This document shows positions 21,973 to 32,600 of a stretch of 64,000 nt of DNA, piece by piece. The translations under genes were made by a program, and so were the position numbers. How positions within the stretch are numbered: position 1 is the first letter of the stretch; each line of letters starts with the position of its first letter. The notes beneath the pieces are model-generated. The model saw only the letters and a program-made list of their open reading frames with translations. It was not told the origin of the DNA and searched no databases. Source of the DNA: Zhengitettix transpicula (taxonomy: Eukaryota > Arthropoda > Insecta > Orthoptera > Tetrigidae); NCBI GenBank assembly GCA_037074705.1, contig CM073591.1, positions 76,614,532-76,678,531 on the forward strand. The letters run 5' to 3'.

Positions 21973-24900
21973 CAAATTTGGCTGGTTTATTCAATTATTA
22001 ATTTTTTTTTTGTAAATATAAATCCGGAAATAGCAGGAGTTAATTTTGTTTTCAACTACATTGTAATATAAATGCGACTATGGTCTTTATATCCTATGGG
22101 TCTGGTAAAATGTGTGCATTGTTCCTTAACACCCATTTCCGACACAAATTATGTCTCAATATCAACGAATATCCAAACTTTACTGTTATAATTTCATTAA
22201 TTTTTCATTGGAACATTATAACTTGTATTGCTATTTTTTTCCATACGAATGAATTGTATTGATGAAAATGAAGGACACATAAATACATACAATTTCTACT
22301 GATAAAACGAGCCGTGAAGCCTGAAAAAGTATATCATCATCCCAACGTGTGACGTGGACATTATTTTTTGTTTGCCTTGTTGAAAAGCATGATTGTACTC
22401 GTTCCTTAAACAACCGTGGACAGACATTAGCGTAAAAAGTGTGTGCCATTTCCAACATTAATGCAAGCATTTGCAGGCCGTGTCGGCTTTTTGGAGCAGC
22501 ACCGAAGGGCACAGACTTGGTTACAGATGTTGGCCAAGGCCTCTAGACAAGGAAATATTTCACTGTGACACGAGTTGGAAGGATTTTTGTCACTGCACCA
22601 AAACGGGTCCACCTTGTCACGAATTTCTCAAATTCCACGAGTCCGAACGTAACGGCAAAGCGTTTCGAAATCAACGTCGACTTTAATAGGAAGACAACTA
22701 CGTCACGTGACGTCGTCGCAGAGCCAACGTGCAATCGCTATTAACTGAAACCCGTAATACAGTTAACGATCAACTTGTACGCACTGCAGAAGCACTGACT
22801 TTCTTATCTCTGCCGCAAGCTGAAGAACTATGACGTGAAAAAACGCGTGGTTATACAGCATTGTAAAAAAAACTACGTCATTACTGACGCAACGAAATGA
22901 ATTACCCACAGGGTTTCGGTGAAAGGTGCTATTTTTTTACATACTTAGGACGTTCCACATTTTCCAAAACTTAAATTGGACAAATTTTTCTACCACTTTT
23001 TAATTCAATTACTCTGTTTGAAAAGTCTCCAATTGAAGATTCACAATTAATATTCGGTTAGTTCTGGTCGTGTGTTACATTGTCTAGGTTTAAAAGAAAA
23101 ATATATTCGAGTAAAAAAATTGTTCCAATTAAGGTCAGCACTCAAGGCTAAAATTGTAGGCGAGACTGAGTCCAGTTCAACACAGATAAAACTCGATCGG
23201 GGTCGGGATTTGACGAGGAAAGCTCAGGCTTTAGAGCGTCCACACACTAAGCGATGGTCACGAGTCCTATTCCCTGACTTGTCGAGATTAATTTCCTCGT
23301 TTGTTAATTCGATTTCAGAAAAGAAAGTATAAATGGGAAGAAAAATGAAGGAGGGATGTGGAACCAAACAGGAAGAATTACAGAAACAGACCTTTGGAAC
23401 TGAAAAATATTAACGTCTTCAGGGACTAAGGAGCATCAGTTCCCAAAGTTAAAAACGAACCATTTTTCCTTTCCCTCTATCCTCTTTGATTCCACGTTCT
23501 TCGTTTTCTTCCTATCTATACATTTTTTCTATTAAAACTAGACCATGGAACATACGATCAAATATCCTCCATTGTCACCACCCAATTAAAAAATAATTAA
23601 ATTAAGTCAATGGCTACTATTACACGAATAGCATCAAATTTGAAATGTTTTAGAGTCATCGCCTGGAATTCAGAATTTTTTAAGCAGTCTCGATTCAAAT
23701 TTCGCGACTTCCGTCCTCAAGAATGTTGGACGACGAATCGCTCCGATCTCCGACTCTGCCGTGATGCTACCTCGGCTCTGCACGTTTTCTGTTTTGTTGT
23801 TCTTTCTCGACAGGTGGCAAGTTACAGACGACGAAACAGGTGGAAGCCAAATGTAGTAAGATCCGGTCCGCAGAAAGGAAAGTCTATGTAAATTTTCTGT
23901 TGCGACGACGTATGGGTCAATTAGCGAGACGCTTCGCATTATAATGACAATCTTGTAAGTTGGTTGAATCGTCCACAATCGCCTCATGTTATTTGGCAAG
24001 TGAGATTAAAGTCTATTTCCTATTGTCCTCCGAATAGAGCTGCTTCAGGCGGAAGATCTGATGGACTGGAATTATTTCATCGACATATCGGAGTTCCCAC
24101 CCTTTTCGAATATCTTCACAGTCCGTAACCACAGTCACTTGACCGTGAAGAAAATGCAGCAGCTCATACATATTAAGGCCTCAACACGTTACCGCACCAG
24201 TACCAAGAACGATAATCGGAACTTATTATTATGCAGGAATGTTTTCAAACACAATATCATCTATAGCGCTTTGTCCTACAAATCGTACAGAAAATCGTGT
24301 GTAACACCTTGTGTCGCAGGTTATAACAATATTTGGTCCAAATAAAAGCTCACGCTTTTTATATAAAAAGACCTGCGGATTTAACCGACTAAGGTCAAAT
24401 TATACTCGAGATTTATCAAAACGATAATCCCATGCATGAAAATAACACCGTTTAAAAACCATCATATATGTTTTGTCTCAACGAGACAATCTTTTAGATA
24501 ATAAGTTAACTAATAATTTTAAAAAAAGTTTATTTATTTATTTCGCATATTCCAACTGGCTTGTGTGAACAATTGTGTCGAAGTGAACAATACTACGGGA
24601 AAGTTGCGTATATATGAAGCATATAAGTAGATTTCGTAGTATGACATTGAACACTATTACGAGCCCAGCGTTTCGACAGTGGAGTTCTAATTCCAGCTGC
24701 GGTAACCGGATGTCCATTCGGAGTTCTTTTATGACGGTGAGAGGCTGCCAATGGAAACACAGGCGGCTGTCTGCCTCTCTTTCAACAGAAGAAGTATAAA
24801 CTTTCGTGAAAATTCCATCCAATTTGTCGTAAAGTGTGGAACAAGAATGCAATTTAAGCAATGATTTATCTCTCTATTTGAAGATTTAATATTATATATA

Positions 24901-25284
24901 ACGTTGATAGAAGTTAATTTCCAATGTTATAGTCATTTTAAAAGAATGTTTGTATAAACTATACTCTATAGGTCAATATCAACAATAGACAGCAGTAAGA
25001 ATATAGTATTAGAACTACAGACGAAAACCATTAAGATTATGCCTGGGATTAAAAAATGAAGGTATATTTACTAATTTAAATATATATTTCAGAAAAATTC
25101 AAATTGTAATTCATTTTATTCTGGACAGACAGTTTGATCAAGTTTATGCTTTTCGGTTTTGGGTACCCGCTCTTTCAAGTGGCTTTATGAGGGAGTAACG
25201 AAATGCGTAAAAACGCAAGAAGTTAAAAATACGAACATAAGAAATGGTTTAAAACGAAGCTCAGACATTTAGGCCATGAAACTG
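21973..25284. other. Non-coding stretch with one palindrome
   Basis: About 3.3 kb with no supportable gene. It contains the palindrome ACGTCACGTGACGT at 22700-22713. The patch 22430-22740 is open on both strands, including a Cys-rich minus frame (22427-22612) that I could not assign to any transposase or other family. Confidence 0.45.
22700..22713. promoter_or_regulatory. Perfect 14-bp palindrome with E-box and CRE half-sites
   Basis: ACGTCACGTGACGT is its own reverse complement. It contains CACGTG (bHLH E-box) flanked by TGACGT half CREs. Factor binding is inferred from the motif only. Confidence 0.35.
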
Positions 25285-25385
25285 AATTAAAGGAAAACTC
25301 TCGAACGGAGCGGGTATCGAACGAGGGACCTCCACTTTGTACGAGGCTGCTCTCCCATCTGAGCTATCCGTGTCGACTCCCCGTC
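25285..25385 (-). mobile_element. tRNA-derived SINE, minus copy
   Basis: On the minus strand: A box TAGCTCAGATGG (25366 down to 25355), B box GTTCGATACCC (25322 down to 25312), boxes 44 bp apart start to start. The boxes closely resemble those at 11251 and 25430. The extension after the B box is more diverged. A real tRNA is unlikely because the acceptor ends do not pair. Confidence 0.7.
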
Positions 25386-25429
25386 AGCTACGAAACCTGC
25401 CTGTGCTCAGGCTTATACATCGTCTCGAA

Positions 25430-25502
25430 CCTGGCGGGATAGCTCAGATGGGAGAGAACCAGGGTTCGATTCCCATCCCGGCCCACATTTTTCCATACTG
25501 GT
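25430..25502 (+). mobile_element. tRNA-derived SINE, plus copy lacking the anticodon arm
   Basis: A box TAGCTCAGATGG at 25440-25451 and B box GGTTCGATTCC at 25463-25473, start to start only 23 bp. About 20 bp covering the anticodon arm is missing relative to the other two copies. It ends in ATTTTTCCATACTG, the same extension as at 11326. It lies head to head with the minus copy, about 50 bp apart. Confidence 0.75.
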
Positions 25503-27248
25503 CATTTAAAGAAGTTGAAATTTTGGAGTAAATTTTACGAATATCAACTATGAATATTGAGAAAGTCGGGTCGGAATTGAAACATCCTCGGATTATCAAA
25601 ATAGAAGAACTAGCAGAACCAAGGCTTGTTAAGGAAAGAAGCCGTATCAATTTTAAAATCGTCAATTTTTAATACTCAGAGGTGAATACTTATCTATCCG
25701 AATGAATTAAAGTATTTCTTGTATTTTTGATAACGATAACGAAAACACTCGATATCAAATCAGGGATGTATTTCTAAGAAGATGCTTATCGTGCAGTGCT
25801 GTCACAAATATCGTTGGAATATCCCATCAAATACAAAACGTATAAAAATTCACAAAAATTGGAATGAAGAAATGTTGCCGTGACATTTAAAGTTGCATTT
25901 ATGACACACGCAAAGTATGTGTACAAAATTCAGCTAAAAGAATGTAGCGCGTCAGGATAGAATGTTCGTGACTTAGTGGATTCATATCTGTCCGTCTTGT
26001 ACCAAAGAATACAAAACATTTGTATTCTAGAAGAGTTTTCGTATTGAAAATACGAGAACACCGAACATATCTCATCGCTCTTCCCTGTTTAAAGATCAGA
26101 ACAAATGAAGTTGTGAACCAGGTATAAAAAAATCAGGAAATGACACATTTTCGGGACTCTTGTACCCGTATAAAAAATGAGCTATTCAAGTAGATAGATC
26201 TAAAAATGTCTTATCGGAGTTGATATTCAGACAGCTACTCGTATCAGTGGAGCTGATTGGCCTCGCTTCGATCGACGCTTAATCGATTCTCGAGCGAGTT
26301 TGTATGATGCATTATCCTGCGAACTGAATCGCCAGGTTCGCTCCATCCATTCGTCAAGACTGACAAACAGGAAGTGGCAATTATCGAACAATATTTTATT
26401 GCCAGGAAAGGAATGACTGGCAGTGAAGGAGGTGAAAGTGTTTGGACTCGCACGCGTATTCGGAGCACGCACTCCAGAGCTGAATACGGAACACAAGAGC
26501 CAAACCTAACGGGGCTGGTCGTCGTCTCAGCCTTAATTACCACAGCCAATGTTCGGTCCCGCCAATTAACTGTTTCAGCCCAAATAACGAGTCTTCCTCC
26601 TTCGCGGTCCATTTAAATGTAATTCTTTCCGCGTATTTCTGGTTCACGAAGAACGCGTTCATTAATATAAAACGCCATTCATTTATGATTGCAATACTGG
26701 ACAACAGCTCAAGCGTATCTTCTGCCCTAATTACACCACGAGAGTCGACAAGAGGTTCTTGATCTCCCATAGCGATCAAATATTATTATTAATGGTCAAG
26801 CACTACACGCATCACCATGGACTTAAATGAAGAATCCCTCATTCAATAAATCAGATTAAAATCTATAACACAATTCGCTGTTCGTGTACAGTTCTACATT
26901 CAAGTTGGCGGTCGGGTAAGCTCGGGTTAACTAGGGAAGCCTTGAATGGATGTTAATAATAAGTAGCTGTTTTGTACAATAAATGCACGCCTGTGGAAAG
27001 AGACTGTATTAGCTGTAAAATATAAGAAACGCCGTGACAGTCCCTCAACCACGTGCAAAATTTGCGAAAGGTAATTTTCACAATTGACTTGGCGCTTTCA
27101 GAGACTGAATTACAGTTTACTTTAAGACGCAGCCATTTTACGGTGAAGAGAGCATTTTATATGCCAATAAAATAAATCGTCTTTACACGAAGTGTTTATG
27201 AGATGTTTTTAATGATTTATTTGAAGTCTTACCCTACGGTGACTTATG

Positions 27249-27249
<1 letters not shown>
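25503..27249. other. Non-coding stretch
   Basis: Minus frames 26537-26779 (80 codons) and 26244-26612 (122 codons) overlap in different phases in a GC-richer patch. Neither is recognised and no splice evidence links them. Confidence 0.4.

Positions 27250-27291
<42 letters not shown>
27250..27291. repeat. (TA)n microsatellite
   Basis: 42 bp of alternating T and A. Confidence 0.95.
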
Positions 27292-27294
<3 letters not shown>

Positions 27295-27666
27295 AAGTAC
27301 TGTTATGGAGAATGTGAAACTTAAGCAAGAGTGCGAACATAACTCAGAGACGGACGGAATCTCACCCTGCGTAATACTAATGAATTATCAGACCCCTCTA
27401 CTCGATATTTTTAAAGTATAATAATCGCTAATCGGGCTAACTTAGCCAGATGGTTTTGCAAATGACCACTCTTTCCAGTACGATATATCATTAATTTATT
27501 CCTTCCAAAATATTAACCGTTCTACTAACGAAAGTGTTAATAATAGCCGTTCTAAAAATAGTTCTGAATTGCGAAAAAAAACTTATTAAAATTTCACGTT
27601 TGCTATTTATATTTCTACTCGCGTCTGAAATTATAAATAAACATCTTAATAAATCATTCAACCCAA
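27292..27666. other. AT-rich non-coding stretch
   Basis: Nothing recognised up to the target-site duplication of R1 copy 3. Confidence 0.5.
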
Positions 27667-27678
27667 ATCAAATACACA

Positions 27679-28041
27679 CGTCAAGGAAGCCTGCGAGAGG
27701 ATTCTATCGCTATTGTCCGCTATTCCTATTGGAATAGTCGGGCAGCTGCCTGCTAAACAGGCCAAGGCATGGCGAGGGGTACTCCGCCATCGGAAGGGCG
27801 TGGGATAAGTACCAAATGCCCGACCTACCTGATGCAGGTTTTTATAGGGTTTGTCCTGCATTACTTTTAGGCAAATGAAGGGTAGGATCCTTAAACTATA
27901 GCCCGGGGGCCCTAGTTAACCCTTGGCTACCTTCCTCCACCCTTCCGCATCCCCCTTTCAAATCCCTTTCCTATGCTATAAGAGGGGAGTTGCCACTAGG
28001 TGGATTACCCTATACATAGCCTGTCTACACCCAAAAAAAAG
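27679..28041 (+). mobile_element. R1 retroposon, copy 3 (internal deletion)
   Basis: The 5' end AAGGAAGCCTGCGAGAGG and the 3' end are both present, but sequence from the middle of the first hairpin (after GATTCT at about 27704) to just before TTGTCCGCTATTCC is missing, over 200 bp relative to copy 4. Flanks ATCAAATACACA (27667-27678) and ATCAAATTCACA (28042-28053) match 11 of 12. A second small gap lies near 27780. It ends in an A-run. Confidence 0.9.
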
Positions 28042-28053
28042 ATCAAATTCACA

Positions 28054-29467
28054 AACGATTTCGCTTTTATATAATTGTTTTTTCTAAACTACGACAGTAC
28101 TACATCCTGTAGGGGCACTCGCACACTGTGAAGATTTCATAAAAACTAGTAAATGTAAAAGTAAAAGTGAAGTAGCAGAGTAAAATTTAGTCGCGTCAAG
28201 AGTTCGAATTTAACAATTGTACAATCGTTTAGTGTATTTTTATTTTCTTGCAGAAATAAAAATTAATAAAATGTAAAGTGGCCATATTCTTTTTTTCCCA
28301 GAAGTGATTTCTTAATAGTTTCAATCATATTCTAATCTAAGTGACATTCGAACAATAAATTCACTCTGTCAACAATGATTTAAGAATATAAAGGCAGTAT
28401 GTTGCGTTTATTCAGCTTTATTGTTTTATATAAATGAATCTGTGTAGCACGAGTACGAATCTGTACAATATATATTGTGCTATTTCATGCTAAGATGGAA
28501 ATACGAGAATTGAATAGAAGAGGGGTCAACAATTATCGAAAAAATGAACAGACGCTAAATTATGAAATCGTCATTTCCCCGCTTCATTTGTGCAGCGGCT
28601 CTAGCAATCAGCACCAGAGAACCTCAAACGAAAGTCGAAACGTAATTGTAAGGCTGACCCTGTTTGGCGGCCATGAAATGATTTTCTTGTTTCTCTTGAT
28701 TATGAAGAACTATTCTTGAAGAACAATAATGACAACCACAGAGGGGGGAAAGATCATTTGACTGAGCTCCAGTTGGGCTAAGCAAACCAGTCTCTGTGGA
28801 CCAAGATCTGTTTAAATCACATCTCACGGGCACGTGGTCAGTGTGTTCCTACGGACACGCCAGATTAAAACACGATTCTTCATCAACGTGCGTCACAGAT
28901 ACGTTCATAAACTCATGTTTCCGATACTGATAAGGAGAATTGAAAACTAATCAGTCATCGTTTCTGATGAGATCAGTACACGAGATAAGGAAGGCATTCA
29001 GTTATTAAGCACACATGGCTTTGTTTTGTATGGATATATTGTTTACCCTCATGGACCGAGGCCTCCGAAAGGGGGATTCCTTGGCGAATACAACTGAATA
29101 ATCTCATTTAATTTGGACGTAGAGAATGCTGTTGTGAGAAAATGAGCCTTTCTGAATGTAACGGGTATCCTGAAGCCGTTAAATAGAAGTATAAGGCAGC
29201 AACTACGAACTTTCTCACAGTTATTCACAGTGGGAATTTTTGTATTCTGAATGGAAGATGTAAGGTTCAGGTGGAGCAGCCTGACAAGACAGTACAAAGC
29301 ATGATTCTTGCTGGTTACCGAGAAAGCGAGCTTTCAATGAGGAACAAGTTGAAAATGTAATTAATCCGTTCGTTATTAGCCATAAAAAAATAACCGGACA
29401 GATTAGTAGTTTTAAACGGTTAATGGAAATCGCTTAGTTGCTCGTTCTGAAATTTGACCACCAGAAT
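28054..29467. other. Non-coding stretch
   Basis: Nothing recognised; only short frames. Confidence 0.5.
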
Positions 29468-29519
29468 GAGAGAGAGAGAGAGAGTAGAATATATAAGTAA
29501 ATATATATATATATATATA
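29468..29519. repeat. (GA)n and (AT)n microsatellites
   Basis: (GA)8 at 29468-29484 and (AT)10 at 29500-29519, separated by 15 bp. Confidence 0.9.
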
Positions 29520-30980
29520 AAATGGACGGTTTTGTTATAAAATTGGAATTTCTTGATCATGCAGAAAAAATTACAGGGACTTTTGGATGTATTACAGTAC
29601 GATACTTGCAGGTCCGCCAGCTTTGGGTGAGTTAGGAAAAATCTTGGTAGAAATAATGCGCTTTTCTGGTTTTAAGGAAAAGGTACGAATTGTAATCTTG
29701 ACCACTCGCTTTCGATGTTCGTCTCACGTATGTTTTGACATAATTTAGGAGCTTTGGATGTTACCTTCAACGCACTTGATCCGTCAACTCTCGGACTCGA
29801 CTGAACGTAGTCTGTCCACGTTATCAGAAACAAGGCCAGTCGTGTACGAAAGATTGCAGATAACCTGGACTGCATGTGCAGTGGATACACGCAGACAAAT
29901 CCTTCGCAGGTTTACCTTTCACCCGTCAAGCTTTAGAGATACAGCCACGTTACCATCACCTCCATTTCACCAGGCTGATTCTAACAGCCACATCATTATA
30001 AACGCACTATCATTTCTAACACTAACAAGCGTATTACCACGGATGTATCTGACCCAAGAAGTCAACCGTGTTATCTGCACAATTAGTTGCTTCGAAATGT
30101 TAGCGGTGAAAAAGGGTTCGTTGGGGAAGAAGTTCCTGCTTGACTACTATATAAGTCGTACTTATGTCACATGTAAAGCATTTTTTGGTATGTTTTAGCT
30201 TCTTTTACGGAATATACATAGGTTGTTCCGATAGCTGTAAAGAAGCCACATGTCTCACAGCGAAAGTAATTTCATACAAGTAAGGGACAACGGATCGATA
30301 TGGATCCTAAAGCATGTATTCATGTTACATTGTTTAATTAATAAATGTAAAACTAAATGTGAAATGTGAAATAAAATAATAAAATTACAATCTTAATAAA
30401 GTAAGTGTACATATTTCATTATATTTTGTTGGCTAAGAAGATGATACAATTTACTACAGATTTAAGCCAAACACGATTAACATTTATAACTAAATTAAAT
30501 ATATACTGAACAACATCGATATTACTATTTATTTTAACTGCGGATTATAAAAAAACCTGACCAGGTTTATTTGTTACAGTCTGTTTGACGTCAAATGTTT
30601 CAAAAAGGTATCAAATCTGTGGTTGCCTTTACGAATAAGCACTGTTTATGCAAGAGTGATACCCGAATCGGTAAAATCTTTTAGTGTAATTGTAAAATAA
30701 ATTTCTTGTAAAGAAAAAGGCCGAATTATAAGTTTAAAATAACCATTTAATGGCAAGATGCTGATGTGAAGAGATGAACACGAAGCTAGTCTGAATGAAC
30801 TTGTAAATCTTGTAAAATTAATAATGAAATAATAGTTTTGTCCGTACGTGGCTTGGAATCGAGTAACTTTAGTTTATGCTTTCCATCCAGGCAGGCATTA
30901 GGGTATCCGAACCCGATGTCAAGTTGACTTTTTTCTCCTTTTCACGAGAAAACTGTCGAAACGATTCCGATTAAACTTTT
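29520..30980. other. Non-coding stretch with an unassigned 146-codon frame
   Basis: The plus frame 29758-30198 (146 codons) is among the longest in the window but has no recognised domain and is near the chance maximum. A perfect CRE-containing palindrome TTTGACGTCAAA lies at 30584-30595. Confidence 0.4.
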
Positions 30981-30993
30981 TTGTTGTTTCATA

Positions 30994-31569
30994 TTTTTTT
31001 TATTTTTTTAGGGCAACAGGCTACATGAGGATGATCCACAATGGGAAATTCCCCTTCAATAGCATAGGAAGGGATTTGAAAGGGGGGATGCGGGAGGGTA
31101 GAGGAAGGTAGCCAAGGGTTACTAGGGCCCCGGGCTATGGTTTAAGGATCCTACTACCCGGCATTCGCCTAAAGAAATGCAGGGTAAACCCTAGAAAAAC
31201 CTGCATCAGGTAGGGCGGGCATTGGGTTCTTGTCCCACGCCCTTCCGATAGCGGGAGAGGAGTTTGCTGTGGGGACGCAGCATTCCCTTCTCCGTGTCTC
31301 GACCAGTTTAGGAGGCAGCTGGCCGACTATTCCAATGGGAATAGAGAAAAACTCTTACCGTACGCCCAAGGTCTGCGACCCCGGAACATACACCTCTCAA
31401 AACAGGCCGAAGTGCCTCGGCTTGTGGGAACCTTAGTTCAAAAACGGAGAGGAAAAGGCACACCCAAAGGCAGCCCCTTCGTATCTCTCCTAAAAGGTTC
31501 TGCCTGCGAGAGAAAATCCCTCGCAGGTTACCTGCGAGAGAATCCTCTCGCAGGCTTTTCCTTATTGGA
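30994..31569 (-). mobile_element. R1 retroposon, copy 4 (full length)
   Basis: Best reference copy. Flanked by identical 13-bp target-site duplications TTGTTGTTTCATA (30981-30993 and 31570-31582). The left T-run (30994-31009) is the 3' poly(A) tail read from the other strand, so the element lies on the minus strand. Its sense 5' end (31507-31569) carries two tandem hairpins, each CCTGCGAG.G ... CTCTCGCAGG with a short loop. Body landmarks are AGGGCAACAGG, TAGCATAGGAAGGG, GGTAGCCAAGGGTTA and CCCTTCCGATAGCGG. A 68-codon frame (31230-31436, plus) is open antisense to transcription. No pol III boxes seen; no known family recognised. Confidence 0.92.
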
Positions 31570-31582
31570 TTGTTGTTTCATA

Positions 31583-32329
31583 AAACCGTGAGAATTTTAT
31601 TAGCGATATGAAACTGGCATCCGCCATCGAGAGACATATTGGGAAACGCTTCAAAATATTTATTTTACGCACTTTGCGCAAGAAAACGGTCAGCCCGATT
31701 TTAATAAATCTTTTATTCGTTGTTACATAGAGCTGTAAGTATTATATGTCTTTCAATAATGGGCCAAGAAGAGAAGGTTATACAAAGAGCCAAGACGTAA
31801 CAAAAAGTATTAATTCAAAAAAAAAACAATTCTTCGCCGTCTGAAGGACGGATAACCTGCTAGTTGTTTATGAAGAAATCGCTCAGGACGTGTGGACTGG
31901 TAATGGTGTTTTTCGAGTATCTTGAGGTCTAACAGAATCAGTCGTGCGATGTAGAGATGAATAGACAGTAAAAACGTTAGAGTAAAGAAGTAATAGAAGG
32001 AAGGGAGAAGTGACTGATGTTTCGTATTACCGTAAAGAAATCGATGGGGAGGTTTTAAATGTCTGTATAAAAACTACTGTAGTAATTCATGAAGGAAAAT
32101 TTTCTCCTTTCTACAGCTACGCCATCACTAATCATACAGCTTTTAAACAATCTGTGGAGATAACTCTTTGAATACGGAAGGAATGCGGATTCGACATGCA
32201 ACTGTACTGGAACAAAGTTGTACTGCACTTCAACTCAGAGAACTTGGAAGATTCGTGGGCTAGTAATTTTACACACGTCTCTTTTAAACGTTATTACTCT
32301 CCGTTATCGAATTTGAATTTGTGAGGCTT
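31583..32329. other. Non-coding stretch
   Basis: Nothing recognised. Confidence 0.5.
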
Positions 32330-32600
32330 AGGTGTCGCAGCCCTTGCACGGCTTCAGGCTTCTCTTCGCTCTGAACGGCTTCTTCCCTGAAGCTAATGCA
32401 ATAACGCCAGCGTCGCTCCCCGTGACGTAACCCGCACACGTAGGGAAGTGAAATCATGTGAGCCGGCTCACCTAATTAAAATCCCGCCACCGGCTCTTTC
32501 GCCATGTTTGGTCTCACGCTGGTAGAACCGAGCCTACTTATATAACTCAAGCCTCTTAACCACATCTTCCGACGTGTCCGGGTCCCTTCCAAAAACAAAT
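32330..32600 (+). promoter_or_regulatory. Possible promoter-like patch
   Basis: A CpG-richer patch with GTGACGTAA at 32421-32429, a perfect palindrome GTGAGCCGGCTCAC at 32458-32471 and a TATA-like CTTATATAA near 32536-32544. The spacing would suit a start about 30 bp downstream, on the plus strand. No exon or protein is recognised after it, so this is speculative. Confidence 0.2.

Noticed and set aside
22427..22734. Cys-rich minus frames as a transposase zinc-binding end
   Set aside because: Cysteine spacing fits no transposase end I know, and there are no terminal repeats around it.
29758..30198. 146-codon plus frame as a gene
   Set aside because: Near the chance maximum for this composition, no domain, no start context or splice signal that helps.
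31507..31556. CRISPR-like repeat from the two CCTGCGAG units
   Set aside because: Only two hairpin units, part of a dispersed eukaryotic retroposon, with no spacers of regular length.
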